The notes: generated by a model from the sequence alone, not told the origin. A stretch of 64,000 bases of DNA from Alcanivorax sp. S6407 (GCF_023016115.1 NZ_JALKBH010000002.1:186001-250000), one strand, 5' to 3'; shown: positions 43,246 through 52,310, counted from the first letter of the stretch. A program made the numbers and translations.

Positions 43246-43280
43246 AAAAAAAGCTACTCTCAGATCGACTGAGAGTAGCA
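43246..43280 (-). terminator. Terminator of the desC-desB operon
   Basis: A perfect 11-bp stem GCTACTCTCAG/CTGAGAGTAGC has a 5-nt loop and, on the minus strand, is followed by T7. Confidence 0.92.
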
Positions 43281-43346
43281 TAAGGATGGCAGGGCCGGAA
43301 CCAGCTAACCGGCCTCTACCGGGTGCTCAGGGCACTGACTATCGGG

Positions 43347-44489
43347 TCACGCGGCTTTACGTGAATCTGACTGAGATTCACCCATCAAAGCGACCACTTT
43401 GCCACGCAGTCCCTTGTCGCTGGGCTTGGCTTTGCCAGGCAGGGCCATCTTGAAAATACGCTTCCAGACACTCAGCGACTGCTTCATGAAAGAGCCGGTG
43501 TTATAGGGCAGACCGTACTTCTCGCAGATCGCTTTCACTTCCGGCGAAAGTGCGGCGTAACGGTGCGCCGGAATATCCGGGAACAGGTGATGCTCAATCT
43601 GGAAGCTCAGATTACCGCTCATGATATGCATCAGACGGCCACCTTCGAAGTTGGCAGAACCCAGCATCTGGCGCACATACCAGTGGCCGCGGCTCTCATC
43701 TTCCAGAACGGATTCGGGGAACTGCTCCACCTCTTCCGGGAAGTGACCATTGAAGATCACCTGGGAAGACCACAGGTTACGCGCCAGGTTGGCGGCCACG
43801 TTACCGGCAAACACGAACGGGAAGAACGGACCCGCCAGCGCCGGGAACAGCAGGTAATCTTTCACCAGCTGCTTGCGCATCTTTTTCCAGGTGGGCTTGA
43901 ACTCAGCCTTCAGCTCTTCCTTGGTCTTGGTCTTGTAGATCAGGTAATCCTCCAGCTTGAGGCTCTGTACGGCCACGAAGTGCTGGAAGAAAGTGGAAAG
44001 AATCACCGCCAGGATCGGGTTCAGAATGAAGCGCGGCTCCCACTCCTGATCCTCCGACATGCGCAGGATGCCGTAACCAATGTCGTGGTCCTTGTCGAGC
44101 ACGTTGGTAAAGGTGTGATGCTCAAAGTTGTGAGTATGCTTCCACGCGGTATTGGTACAGGTGTTATCCCAGTCAAACTTGCGGGAATTGATTTCCTTGT
44201 CACCCATCCAGTCGTACTGGCCATGCATGACGTTGTGGCCGATCTCCATGTTGTCCAGGATCTTGGCGGCTGACAGACAAGCCACACCAGCCAGCCAGGC
44301 CGGCGGCAGGAAGCCGGCAAACAACAGGCCACGGCCGGCCACTTCCAGCTGACGCTGGCGTTTGATCAGGTTACGGATGTACTTCTCGTCCTTCTCGCCC
44401 AGATCGGCAATCTCGCGGTTACGGATTGCATCCAGTTCCTGGCCGATGGCGTCGAATTGTTCGGGGGTCAGGGTGCTGTAAATACTCAT
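43347..44489 (-). CDS. desB: DesB-like fatty acyl-CoA delta-9 desaturase
   Basis: This 380-residue membrane di-iron desaturase has three His boxes: HNVMH, HTHNFEHH and QIEHH. Long hydrophobic stretches lie between them. It should insert a cis double bond into saturated acyl-CoA using electrons from its reductase. In P. aeruginosa DesB works with DesC under the repressor DesT, and the same three genes are adjacent here. AAGGAG lies 8 nt before the ATG. It starts 18 bp after desC and ends before a strong terminator. Confidence 0.92.
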   Translation of the reverse strand: MSIYSTLTPEQFDAIGQELDAIRNREIADLGEKDEKYIRNLIKRQRQLEVAGRGLLFAGFLPPAWLAGVACLSAAKILDNMEIGHNVMHGQYDWMGDKEINSRKFDWDNTCTNTAWKHTHNFEHHTFTNVLDKDHDIGYGILRMSEDQEWEPRFILNPILAVILSTFFQHFVAVQSLKLEDYLIYKTKTKEELKAEFKPTWKKMRKQLVKDYLLFPALAGPFFPFVFAGNVAANLARNLWSSQVIFNGHFPEEVEQFPESVLEDESRGHWYVRQMLGSANFEGGRLMHIMSGNLSFQIEHHLFPDIPAHRYAALSPEVKAICEKYGLPYNTGSFMKQSLSVWKRIFKMALPGKAKPSDKGLRGKVVALMGESQSDSRKAA

Positions 44490-44507
44490 GATGCTGACTC
44501 CTTTCCT

Positions 44508-45632
44508 TTAAATATCGAGGGTCACCGTGCCCACCGGCACGCTAACGCAAAGTTGAATGTCTTCTTCATCGCCGCTGCTGATCTCGCCGGTGCGCAGATC
44601 ACGCACCTTGCCGGCGGTCTTCTTACAGGTGCAGCTGTAGCAAATGCCCATACGGCAGCCGGATTCCGGGGTCAGACCCGCCGCTTCCGCCTGCTCCAGC
44701 AGGTTGTTGCCATCGTTGGTCACCAGGGTCTCGCTGCGGGCGAAGCGCACTTCACCTTCGGCAGATTCACTGTCATCCACTACGGCAGTGGCCAGGGTGA
44801 ACTGCTCTTTGTGCAGTCGGTCACTGATGCCCTGCTCCTCCCAGACTTTTTCTACGGCTGCCATCATCGGCGGCGGGCCACACAGAAATGTGGTTGCCTG
44901 TGCAAAACCCGGAACAGAATTGAACAGGTGTTCACTAGAGAACAGGCCGCTCAGCTCGCCACCATCCTGCTCATCGGCAAAGGCGCGCAGCACGGTCACG
45001 TTGTCAAAACGTTTGGCAATCTCGGCCACTTCACCGGCATAGATCATGTCTTCGGCACGGTTGGCGTAATGCAGGAAGGTGATATCCCCTTTAAAGCCTT
45101 CATCGCACAGGGTGCGCAGCATGGACATCACCGGAGTGATACCGCTGCCTCCACTGATCAGCAGCACCCGCTCAGGACGCAGCTCTGGAAGGGCAAACTC
45201 GCCGCCGGCCTGGGACAGGGTCACCACATCACCGATACGCACGCCTTCACGCAGGTAGCGGGATACGAAGCCATCAGCGTGGGCCTTGGCGGTCAGCTCG
45301 ATGGTGCCATCCTTGCGGTGCAGGGAGTTGGCCGGTGAATAGCAACGGGTGTGCAGTTTGCCGTTGATGCTCACGGTCAGCTGCACAAATTGCCCGGGAA
45401 CGAACCCTTCCCAATTGGCATTGGGCTTCAGGGTCAGGGTCACGCTGTCTGCGGTGAGGTGTTGTACCGCTTCCACCCGGGCACGCACTTCCGTGGCGGA
45501 CCAGACGGGGTTAAACACTTCCAGGTAGCGATCTACGCCGTGGGGGTAGCTCAGCACCTCGGCAACACGGGATTGCAGCAGGCGACTCAGGCCCTGCTGG
45601 AAACGACTCGATGTCTGTGTTGTTGCGCTCAT
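44508..45632 (-). CDS. desC: DesC-like ferredoxin-NADP reductase/ferredoxin fusion
   Basis: This protein of about 374 residues is the electron donor to DesB. The FAD-binding part has RCYSPANS, and an NAD(P) domain follows (ERVLLISGGSGITPVMSML, and FLCGPPPMM). The C-terminal 2Fe-2S ferredoxin domain has Cys ligands in CRMGICYSCTC. ATG 45632 is preferred; ATG 45644 is in frame but adds only four residues, and both lack a strong ribosome site. The first DesT-type palindrome ends only about 15 bp before the start. Confidence 0.9.
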   Translation of the reverse strand: MSATTQTSSRFQQGLSRLLQSRVAEVLSYPHGVDRYLEVFNPVWSATEVRARVEAVQHLTADSVTLTLKPNANWEGFVPGQFVQLTVSINGKLHTRCYSPANSLHRKDGTIELTAKAHADGFVSRYLREGVRIGDVVTLSQAGGEFALPELRPERVLLISGGSGITPVMSMLRTLCDEGFKGDITFLHYANRAEDMIYAGEVAEIAKRFDNVTVLRAFADEQDGGELSGLFSSEHLFNSVPGFAQATTFLCGPPPMMAAVEKVWEEQGISDRLHKEQFTLATAVVDDSESAEGEVRFARSETLVTNDGNNLLEQAEAAGLTPESGCRMGICYSCTCKKTAGKVRDLRTGEISSGDEEDIQLCVSVPVGTVTLDI

Positions 45633-45647
45633 GGGAAAATCCATTAA

Positions 45648-45665
45648 AGTGAACAGTTGTGCTCA
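45648..45665. promoter_or_regulatory. Putative DesT operator 1
   Basis: Imperfect palindrome AGTGAACA-GT-TGTGCTCA in the desC-desT intergenic region. It shares the arm AGTGAACA with site 2, and both have an 8-2-8 layout. Binding by DesT is inferred from position and symmetry. Confidence 0.6.
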
Positions 45666-45687
45666 TTTTTATTTGCGGCGAGCTTTT

Positions 45688-45705
45688 TGTCAACATCTGT
45701 TCACT
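45688..45705. promoter_or_regulatory. Putative DesT operator 2
   Basis: Imperfect palindrome TGTCAACA-TC-TGTTCACT; its right arm is the complement of AGTGAACA. The centres of the two sites are 40 bp apart, about four helical turns, so two dimers could sit on one face between the divergent genes. Confidence 0.6.
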
Positions 45706-45818
45706 AAAAAAATAAAACCCTTCAGTTTTAACCACTTACAGAGGCGTTTTCGGAATCGGTTGCATCACCGCCCCACAAAAGAGAGAATTTACAGCGTAAT
45801 TTTGGAGAGAATGAGTCG

Positions 45819-46469
45819 ATGACCAAAGAAGCCAGCACCAAGACCCGCAAGCCGAAACGGGGGCAGACCCGTGAAGCACTGATGGCGGCGGCACTGGATC
45901 TGGTGGTCAAGAAAGCGCCTTTCTCCAGCCTCAGCCTGCGTGAAGTCACCAAGCGTGCCGGCGTGGTTCCCACTGCTTTCTACCGGCACTTCCCGGATAT
46001 GAGCGCCCTGGGCCTGACATTGCTGGACGAGTCCTTCCGTACCCTGCGCCAGATGATGCGCCAGGTGCGCCAGGAACAGACCCCGGACGAAAACATGCTG
46101 CGCGGGTCCGTGGAAACCTACTTCAATTATGTCCGCGAGAACCGCGCCCACTTCCTGTTTGTAGCCAAGGAGCTGTTTGGCGGCACCCCCACCATGCGCA
46201 ACGCCATCCGCCGCGAGATCCGCATGTTCACCAATGAGCTGGCCATGGACATGGCGCGTTTCCCGTTCCTCAATCATTTCAGCTCGGAAGACCTGCAGAT
46301 GATGGCCGCACTGGTGGTCAACAATGTCACCGCGCTCACCCAGGAAATGCTGGAACTGGAAGAAAGCGATGAGTTCGGTCAGCAGCAGGTTCTGATTGCG
46401 GCCGAGAAGCAGCTACGCCTGATCTTCCTGGGGGTAACCCAGTGGAAATCCTCCCAGCCCAGCAGCTGA
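45819..46469 (+). CDS. desT: DesT-like TetR-family acyl-CoA-responsive regulator
   Basis: This 216-residue protein has a TetR N-terminal helix-turn-helix (LSLREVTKRAGVVPTAFYRH) and a long helical ligand domain. The HTH and the following PDMSALGLTLLDE resemble FabR/DesT regulators, which sense the saturated/unsaturated acyl-CoA ratio. The gene is divergent from desC-desB with two palindromes in between. GGAGAGA lies 9 nt before ATG 45819. A 3-codon frame starting at 45811 overlaps the start and is probably incidental. Confidence 0.88.
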   Translation: MTKEASTKTRKPKRGQTREALMAAALDLVVKKAPFSSLSLREVTKRAGVVPTAFYRHFPDMSALGLTLLDESFRTLRQMMRQVRQEQTPDENMLRGSVETYFNYVRENRAHFLFVAKELFGGTPTMRNAIRREIRMFTNELAMDMARFPFLNHFSSEDLQMMAALVVNNVTALTQEMLELEESDEFGQQQVLIAAEKQLRLIFLGVTQWKSSQPSS

Positions 46470-46617
46470 TTCATATAGACGCGGCGGTGATTAAGCTGCC
46501 GTTGTAGCCGGCTGCTCGGCCAATAGCACCCCCATTTCCCTGCTCTATACTGCGTTCCAATCGTGGCCTCAACCGGGCCAAGCTTTCGCCCCATTTGCAA
46601 CGTGAAAGGAACCTGTA

Positions 46618-47490
46618 ATGAGCGAAGTCACCTTCCGCGAACTGCGTAATCCGCCGCCCATGGTCGTCAACTTTGCCAAGGCCGTGCTGCGCGCCACCGT
46701 CAAGCCGGGCAAGAACCCCAGCCTTCCCAATGTGGGGCTGCGCCTGAATGATGTGGCACTGGATGAAAAACACCTGGCGGCCTACCGCAAGGTGTGTGGC
46801 TTCGCGGCTGACGGCAAACTGCCGGTGACCTATCCGCACATGCATGCTTTCCCGCTGCACATGGCCCTGATGATGACGGATGACTTTCCGTTTCCGGCCA
46901 TGGGCCTGGTGCACGTTCGCAACAGCATTACCCAGTACCGCCCGATCAGCGAGAAAGAGCAGCTGAACGTGAAGTGCTATCTGGGCAACCTGAACAAGGT
47001 CGACAAGGGCTACGAGTTTTCCATCTTCACCAGCATCAGCACCGGCGGCGAGCGGGTGTGGGAAAGCGAGTCGGTGAATTTCTTCCGTAGCGGCGGCGGT
47101 AGCGGCAGCAAGAAGAAGGAAGCGGCCAAGCCTGAACCGGCAACGAATACCGTGGAGTGGAAGGTCCCTGCGGACACTGGCCGTCGTTATGGCGCCGTTT
47201 CCGGTGACCGTAACCCGATCCACCTGTACCCGCTGTCCGCCAAGCTGTTCGGCTTCAAGCGCCAGATTGCCCACGGCATGTGGTCCAAGGCCCGCTGTCT
47301 CGCCGAGCTGCAGAACCAGCTGCCGGAAACCGCCTATACCGTGGATGTGCAGTTCAAGCTGCCCATGTTCATCCCGGCCACCGTCAAGTTCGAGAACGTG
47401 GAAGTGAAAGGCGGCAGCGACTTCCGCCTGCTGGCCAAGGACGGCATCAAGCCGCACCTGGCAGGCCAGATCCGGGCGGTGGAAAGCTAA
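46618..47490 (+). CDS. MaoC-like (R)-specific hydratase/dehydratase domain protein
   Basis: This 290-residue protein has double hotdog-like parts. The C-terminal MaoC domain shows the hydratase signature YGAVSGDRNPIHLYPLSAKL, then FGFKRQIAHGMW, with catalytic Asp and His in place. It should hydrate enoyl-CoA or an enoyl thioester in fatty-acid or PHA-linked metabolism. The mid-linker is Gly/Lys-rich (GSGSKKKEAAKPEP). AAAGGAA lies before ATG 46618. The gene is monocistronic, with a terminator 35 bp downstream. Confidence 0.85.
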   Translation: MSEVTFRELRNPPPMVVNFAKAVLRATVKPGKNPSLPNVGLRLNDVALDEKHLAAYRKVCGFAADGKLPVTYPHMHAFPLHMALMMTDDFPFPAMGLVHVRNSITQYRPISEKEQLNVKCYLGNLNKVDKGYEFSIFTSISTGGERVWESESVNFFRSGGGSGSKKKEAAKPEPATNTVEWKVPADTGRRYGAVSGDRNPIHLYPLSAKLFGFKRQIAHGMWSKARCLAELQNQLPETAYTVDVQFKLPMFIPATVKFENVEVKGGSDFRLLAKDGIKPHLAGQIRAVES

Positions 47491-47520
47491 AAGCCAGACG
47501 CCTGATGCTAGATGCCTGAC
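47488..47520 (+). repeat. Heptad array after the MaoC gene
   Basis: Overlapping the TAA are AAGCCAG, ACGCCTG, ATGCTAG, ATGCCTG and ACG, all 7 bp apart and in gene sense. Confidence 0.85.
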
Positions 47521-47524
47521 GAAT

Positions 47525-47560
47525 AAAAGGCCCGCCCGGGAGACCGAGCGGGCTTTTTTG
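47525..47560 (+). terminator. Terminator of the MaoC gene
   Basis: The stem GCCCGC(C)CGG/CCG(A)GCGGGC has loop GAGA and is followed by T6. It is closely similar to the terminator at 11265-11300. Confidence 0.88.
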
Positions 47561-47818
47561 TGTGTTTACAGGAGCTTATCGCGTGTTGCCTGTTGCTCTC
47601 TCTGCAGGAGTTCCCTTCCAGGGGACGAACCGTGCGCAGCGAGGCGACCGAAGAGAGATTGTTCTTTGCAAGCATGCCGAACCCGGAAATGCCTGATCGC
47701 CGTGTGAGTTGAACAGCCAACCATTCGAAACACGTTTCTGGAATCCTTACCTCGCTTGGGCTCGGATCGCCTGCAGGCAGGCTCCTACGGATACCCGCCC
47801 TCGCTTCTGGATCACCCA
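47561..47818. repeat. Repeated intergenic block upstream of element C
   Basis: No gene is seen. Positions 47609-47725 repeat 41154-41270 nearly exactly. A REP unit (CTCGGATCGCCTGCAGGCAG) follows at about 47760-47785. Confidence 0.7.
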
Positions 47819-48162
47819 CCAATGCCATCAGTACGACCTCTTCCCCGTTAGAGTGAGTCGAGGAACGGAAGGATCTGGCGGCGTAGAGCAAAAAACCTGT
47901 CTGAGCGGAGCGAGTCTTTTTTGCGTCCGCCAGATCGTGAGTACCGGAGTGTGCCTGCGGAGCAGGCCGAACGGAGTCGGGGCGCGAGGGAGTCCAGAGG
48001 GGTGTCGCGTTACACCCCTTTGGGCCCGTCCGGCGAGGACAAACACCGTTATCGGTGCGATGAAACTGCAGGCCAGCGTTAGCCAGCCAGGCAAGTGCCA
48101 CTTTCACCGCAGATTCGCACCTCAAGTTCCTGAAGTTCTAACAGCGTTTCTGGAATCCTTGC
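47819..48162. repeat. Dispersed structured element, copy C
   Basis: This is the cleanest copy. Hairpin 1 is 47872-47936 (GATCTGGCGG/CCGCCAGATC, inner GCAAAAAA/TTTTTTGC). Hairpin 2 is 47994-48023 (12-bp stem CCAGAGGGGTGT/ACACCCCTTTGG, loop CGCGTT). A third hairpin, CACCG-TTAT-CGGTG, lies at about 48044-48057. The tail GCAAGTGCCACTTTCACCGC is shared with copy A. A REP unit follows at once. Confidence 0.83.
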
Positions 48163-48275
48163 CTCGCTTAGGTCGGATCGCCTGCAGGCAGGTTATTCGC
48201 TGCGCTCACCCTTCGGGCCGCACTGCGTGCGTTACTCCGCTGCGCTACGTTCCTACAGCGGCTCCGTAACTACCT
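48163..48275. repeat. REP unit with nested ~58-bp insert
   Basis: The REP CGGATCGCCTGCAGGCAGG is interrupted by TTATTCGCTGCGCTCACC through GCTGCGCTACGTTC and then resumes CTACAGCGGCT. The insertion point matches the copy at 12078. From 48276 to 48421 nothing is seen except the likely 5' leader of deaD. Confidence 0.68.
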
Positions 48276-48421
48276 CCTGAGCGATTCAAGATTTCCGGCC
48301 GAAACGACCGCGCTCAGCTGGAATTGGCGAAATAACGTGCAATTTTCACTCGATGCGCGTATGATTCGCGCTCTTCGCTGGGGATCCCCCCGGCCCTTCC
48401 CCTCCTATCAATAGGTAAATC

Positions 48422-50086
48422 ATGTCAGATTCCCGTGCCGGGTTCGCCACTCTTGGCCTGCCCGAGGTTTTGCTCTCCGCTATTGCCCGACAGGGCTTCG
48501 AAGAGCCGTCGCCGATTCAGGCGCAAGCCATCCCGCTGTTGCTCGATGGTCATGATCTGCTGGGTCAGGCCCAAACTGGTACCGGTAAAACCGCTGCCTT
48601 CGCCCTGCCCCTGCTTGCCCGGCTGGATGCCAGCCTGCGTGAACCGCAGATGCTGATCCTGGCCCCCACCCGCGAACTGGCTATCCAGGTCGCCACTGCC
48701 TGTGAAGAATTTGCAGCCGACATCAAGGGCCTTCAGGTCCTGCCTATCTATGGTGGCGGTGAATACCGCACCCAGCTCAAGGGCCTGCGTGGCGGCGCCC
48801 AGGTCATTGTCGGCACCCCCGGTCGCGTCATGGATCACATGGAACGCGGCTCCCTGAAACTGGACAACCTCAAGGCCCTGGTGCTGGATGAAGCCGACGA
48901 AATGCTGCGCATGGGCTTCATCGATGATGTGAAATGGGTCCTCGAGCGCACCCCTGACGACTGTCAGCTGGCGCTTTTCTCCGCCACCATGCCGCCGGTC
49001 ATCCGCAAGGTTGCCGACCAGCATCTGAAGAACCCGCAGCGGGTCCAGATCGACAGCGGTAGCGCCACCACCTCGACCACCATCCGCCAGCGCTTCTGGC
49101 CGGTGGCAGGCCTGAACAAGCTGGATGCCCTGAGCCGCATCCTGGAAGCCGAAGATCACGACGCCGTGATCGTGTTCGTGCGTACCAAGCAGGCCACCCT
49201 GGAGCTGGCCGAGCAACTGAATCGCCGCAACCTGCGTGCCGACGCCCTCAACGGCGACATGCAGCAACAGCAGCGTGAAAAAACCGTACAGCGCCTGAAA
49301 GACAAGCGCTTTGACCTGCTGGTTGCCACTGACGTGGTCGCCCGTGGTCTGGACGTGCCGCGTATCACTCACGTGATCAACTACGACATGCCCGGTGACC
49401 CGGAAGCCTATGTTCACCGTATCGGCCGTACCGGTCGTGCCGGCCGTCAGGGTGACGCCATCCTGTTTGTCAGCCGTCGTGAGCAGCATGTGCTGCGTCA
49501 GATCGAGCGCACTACTCGCCAGAGCATCGAAAAGATGGCCCTGCCCTCCGTGGACGACCTCAATGCCAAGCGTATTGCCGGTTTCCAGGAGCAACTGGCC
49601 GCCCGTCTCCAGGATGGCAACATCGACGAGACCCGTGCCCTGGTGAAGCAGATCGCTGAAAGCATGGACCTGTCCGGCGAAGATATGGCTGTGGCACTGG
49701 CCGCCGCCATGTTCCACCGCGAACCGCTGATCCTCAAGGAACCCAAGTTCGTCAAGCAGGTACGCGAGCCACGTGAGCCCCGCGAACGTCGCGAGCGTCG
49801 TGCCAACGGCCGTGATGACCGTGGTGGTCCACGCGGCGGCCGTCGTAACGACAAGCCCATGCGTCAGTACCGCATCCAGGTGGGTCACGACCACGGCGTG
49901 AAGCCCGGCAATATCGTTGGCGCCATCGCCAACGAAGCCAAGCTGCCCAGCCGTCTGATCGGCCCGATCAAGATCCATCAGGACCACAGCACCGTGGAAC
50001 TGCCGGACGATCTGTCCCCCAAGCAGCTGCACACCATCCGCACCGCGCGGGTATGTCAGCGCTCTCTGGGACTGGAAGCGGTTTAA
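48422..50086 (+). CDS. deaD: DEAD-box RNA helicase, DeaD/CsdA type
   Basis: This 554-residue helicase has the Q motif, Walker A AQTGTGKT, PTRELAIQV, DEAD in VLDEADEMLRMGF, SAT and the C-terminal motif HRIGRTGRAGR. The basic Arg-rich linker (REPREPRERRERRANGRDDR) and final DbpA-like RNA-binding domain (VGHDHGVKPGNIVGAIANEA) mark it as DeaD/CsdA. Such helicases aid ribosome assembly and RNA decay in the cold. Codon use is strongly biased, which leaves long spurious frames on the other strand. Confidence 0.95.
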   Translation: MSDSRAGFATLGLPEVLLSAIARQGFEEPSPIQAQAIPLLLDGHDLLGQAQTGTGKTAAFALPLLARLDASLREPQMLILAPTRELAIQVATACEEFAADIKGLQVLPIYGGGEYRTQLKGLRGGAQVIVGTPGRVMDHMERGSLKLDNLKALVLDEADEMLRMGFIDDVKWVLERTPDDCQLALFSATMPPVIRKVADQHLKNPQRVQIDSGSATTSTTIRQRFWPVAGLNKLDALSRILEAEDHDAVIVFVRTKQATLELAEQLNRRNLRADALNGDMQQQQREKTVQRLKDKRFDLLVATDVVARGLDVPRITHVINYDMPGDPEAYVHRIGRTGRAGRQGDAILFVSRREQHVLRQIERTTRQSIEKMALPSVDDLNAKRIAGFQEQLAARLQDGNIDETRALVKQIAESMDLSGEDMAVALAAAMFHREPLILKEPKFVKQVREPREPRERRERRANGRDDRGGPRGGRRNDKPMRQYRIQVGHDHGVKPGNIVGAIANEAKLPSRLIGPIKIHQDHSTVELPDDLSPKQLHTIRTARVCQRSLGLEAV

Positions 50087-50122
50087 AAGCAGCAAGCTTC
50101 AAGCTACAAGCTGCAACGCGAG
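50084..50122 (+). repeat. Heptad array after deaD
   Basis: Beginning at the TAA are AAGCAGC, AAGCTTC, AAGCTAC, AAGCTGC and AACGCG, the same unit order and ending as after the cyclase gene. Confidence 0.85.
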
Positions 50123-50172
50123 GCCGGGTTATACCTGGCTGAGCGTCTGAAGCTTCGCGCTGCAGGCTGAAA

Positions 50173-50203
50173 GAAAACCGCGCCATTTGGCGCGGTTTTT
50201 TTT
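50173..50203 (+). terminator. Terminator of deaD
   Basis: The stem CCGCGCCA/TGGCGCGG has a TT loop, with A4 before and T8 after. Confidence 0.92.
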
Positions 50204-50461
50204 GGGCTGCTCTGCGGCTGCATCACGCTTCATGCAACACGCGGCACGCAAAGATCAGAAGCGGATTTACCACCGAGGGCATAGAGTTCACTGAGCGCGA
50301 ATTGCGAAGTGACGCTGTTCTTGCTGTAGGAGCCCGCGAACCTCGCGCAGCGAGGGGACAGAAGGGGAATCATTGTTTCGAGACCTGTCAGGAATGATTG
50401 CTCGAAACCTGTCTCTGGGATCCTTACCTCGCTCAGGCTCGCATCGCGAGCAGGCTCGCTC
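50204..50461. repeat. Intergenic DNA with REP unit
   Basis: ACGCAAC-type heptads lie at about 50222-50250. The text ACCGAGGGCATAGAGTTCAC resembles 54865-54885. An uninterrupted REP (CTCGCATCGCGAGCAGGCTC then GCTCCTACAGCGGCTTCG) at about 50433-50470 overlaps the 3' end of the nitroreductase gene. Confidence 0.65.
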
Positions 50462-51184
50462 CTACAGCGGCTTCGCCTTGATCAATAGCTCTTCCAGGGG
50501 CGCGCGGCCGGGGCTGAAAGTGTTGATGGTCTCTTCTGCCTCGTAGCCCAGGGACAGGCCGCAGAGCAGCTTGTAGTGGCCCGGAATATCGAAGTGCTTC
50601 TCCAGGGGCGAACGCCACAGTGCCAGGGCGCCCTGGGCGCAGGTGCCCAGCCCCGCATCCGTGGCCGCCAGCATCAGGCTCTGCAGGAAAATGCCGGCAT
50701 CCAGTGGGCTGTACACGTCCAGCCCTTCGTGGACAAACACGAACAAGGCCACAGGAGCACCAAAGAAGCGGAAGTTTTCCCGCATCTGCTGATGCCGGCC
50801 CAGTTTGTCGCCCCGCTCGATCCCCAGCAGCTCGTAAAGCTTCTGCCCTGTGGCGTTACGGCGCGGTTGCAGGTCTTTTGGATAGTGGGTGACCGGACGG
50901 AAATCCCCATCCGGGACACCGTCATTGGTAAGCTTTGCCTTGATCTGTTGCAGCTTCGAGCCCCGCGCCAAGGCCACCAGCTCATCAAACATGGGGGGCA
51001 ACGTCTCACGCAGATCTTCCAGCACGGCACCGCGGGCAACGGCAATCTGATAGGGCTGGGTATTGGACCAGCTGGGTGAAGACGCCGCCGTGGTAAGCAA
51101 ATCATTGAGCAGCTCATCACTTACCGGCCTGTCCGAAAAGGCTCGCACACTGTGGCGCTGGGCCATCACGTCCTTGAATTCCAT
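50462..51184 (-). CDS. Nitroreductase family protein (NfnB-like)
   Basis: This 240-residue FMN oxidoreductase has the N-terminal motif RHSVRAFSDRPV, SSPSWSNTQPYQ as the FMN contact, and C-terminal LDAGIFLQSLMLAATDAGLGTCAQGA, typical of NAD(P)H-dependent nitroreductases. ATG 51184 has GGAGTACC upstream. Its last residues are encoded by REP-like DNA (CTACAGCGGCTTCGCC), so a repeat has reached into the coding region. It is divergent from the DUF1643 gene. Confidence 0.87.
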   Translation of the reverse strand: MEFKDVMAQRHSVRAFSDRPVSDELLNDLLTTAASSPSWSNTQPYQIAVARGAVLEDLRETLPPMFDELVALARGSKLQQIKAKLTNDGVPDGDFRPVTHYPKDLQPRRNATGQKLYELLGIERGDKLGRHQQMRENFRFFGAPVALFVFVHEGLDVYSPLDAGIFLQSLMLAATDAGLGTCAQGALALWRSPLEKHFDIPGHYKLLCGLSLGYEAEETINTFSPGRAPLEELLIKAKPL

Positions 51185-51241
51185 GGGGTACTCCGCGGAT
51201 GTCAGTGGCACGACTATGCCAAATCCCTACAATACCCGGCC

Positions 51242-51742
51242 ATGACCAAGACCACCGATATTTTGCAACGCAGCGCCAATTTCTCGCGTTGCCGACAATA
51301 CCGCTATGCCCTCTGGCGCCAGTGGGCAGAGGGAGATGATTTCATATTGCTGATTGGTCTCAATCCCTCCACTGCCAATCATCGTCAGGATGACCCTACC
51401 ATTCGCCGCGGCATGGGCTTCGCCCGCGACTGGGGTTACTCCGGGCTGTGCGTAGCCAACCTCTTCGCCTTCCGCGCCACCTACCCCAAAGACCTGTTTG
51501 CCGCCGCCGATCCGGTGGGCCCGAAGAACGACCAATGGCTACGAAAGCTGGCCAACCAGGCCGATCTTGTGGTCGCTGCCTGGGGGAATCTGGGTCATCA
51601 CATGGACCGGGCCCATCAGGTCGCCAACCGACTGGGTAACCTGCATGCCATACGGGTAAATGCCTCCGGCGATCCAGCCCACCCGCTCTATCTTCCCAAA
51701 CACCTCACCGCCCATCCCTGGGCGGGCTATACCCCCACCTGA
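51242..51742 (+). CDS. DUF1643 family protein
   Basis: This 166-residue protein has YRYALWRQWAEGD, LLIGLNPSTANHRQDDPTIRR, VANLFAFRATYPKDL and AAWGNLGHH, the landmarks of DUF1643, a family of unknown function related to uracil-DNA-glycosylase-like folds as I recall. No ribosome site precedes ATG 51242, so it may be leaderless. It is divergent from the nitroreductase gene. Confidence 0.82.
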   Translation: MTKTTDILQRSANFSRCRQYRYALWRQWAEGDDFILLIGLNPSTANHRQDDPTIRRGMGFARDWGYSGLCVANLFAFRATYPKDLFAAADPVGPKNDQWLRKLANQADLVVAAWGNLGHHMDRAHQVANRLGNLHAIRVNASGDPAHPLYLPKHLTAHPWAGYTPT

Positions 51743-51812
51743 TACGTCGTTTCTTGTCTTAACCTTCACTTCAGCAACGGATAATTGAGAACACGCATTT
51801 GAAGGAATTGCC

Positions 51813-52265
51813 GTGTCCAGATCCCGCACCGACAACATTCGCCGTACCCGCACCCTGACCCTGGCCAGTCTGTCGCCCATGTTCATCATGGCCGGGTTAG
51901 CCTGGACAGAAACCTGGCGCGACACGGCATTGCTGGGGCTCGTGGGTTACGCCGCCGTGTCTCTCACTTTTGCGGGTGCCATCCATTGGGGGCGAGTACT
52001 TGGCCGCTTTGACCAGTCCAACCAGTTTCCAACCCAGTTATTCGGCGTGTTTGCCGCCTTCATCGGCTGGGCCGGGCTGATGCTGCCGCGGGAGCTGGCT
52101 CTGCCGATGCTCTCCGCCGGGCTGATGTTTCTGTGGGGTACGGAACAGATGCTCTTCAATGAGGAACTGCCAAGCTGGTACAGCCAGCTACGCACCCAGC
52201 TCACCGCCGGAGCGGTGCTGGCCATGCTGATCGGCTGGGCCGCAGCGATGATGCCGATGTTTTGA
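51813..52265 (+). CDS. DUF3429 membrane protein
   Basis: This 150-residue inner-membrane protein has about five helices and the DUF3429 landmark SLTFAGAIHWGRVLG. Start GTG 51813 is chosen because GAAGGA lies 6 nt upstream. Function unknown. The stop codon is followed at once by ACGCAAC-type heptads. Confidence 0.8.
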   Translation: MSRSRTDNIRRTRTLTLASLSPMFIMAGLAWTETWRDTALLGLVGYAAVSLTFAGAIHWGRVLGRFDQSNQFPTQLFGVFAAFIGWAGLMLPRELALPMLSAGLMFLWGTEQMLFNEELPSWYSQLRTQLTAGAVLAMLIGWAAAMMPMF

Positions 52266-52310
52266 TTGCACGAGACACGCAACATGCACCACGCTTCACG
52301 CAACAGCGCG
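52263..52310 (+). repeat. Heptad array after the DUF3429 gene
   Basis: Starting at the TGA, 7-bp units include ACGCAAC, ATGCACC, ACGCTTC and ACGCAAC in gene sense. Confidence 0.8.

Noticed and set aside
46471-47457. 328-codon open frame antisense to the MaoC gene
   Set aside because: His-rich shadow of a gene with a clear hydratase signature on the plus strand.
48425-50095. 556-codon open frame antisense to deaD
   Set aside because: It mirrors deaD exactly, has no domain or ribosome site, and arises from biased codon use in the helicase gene.
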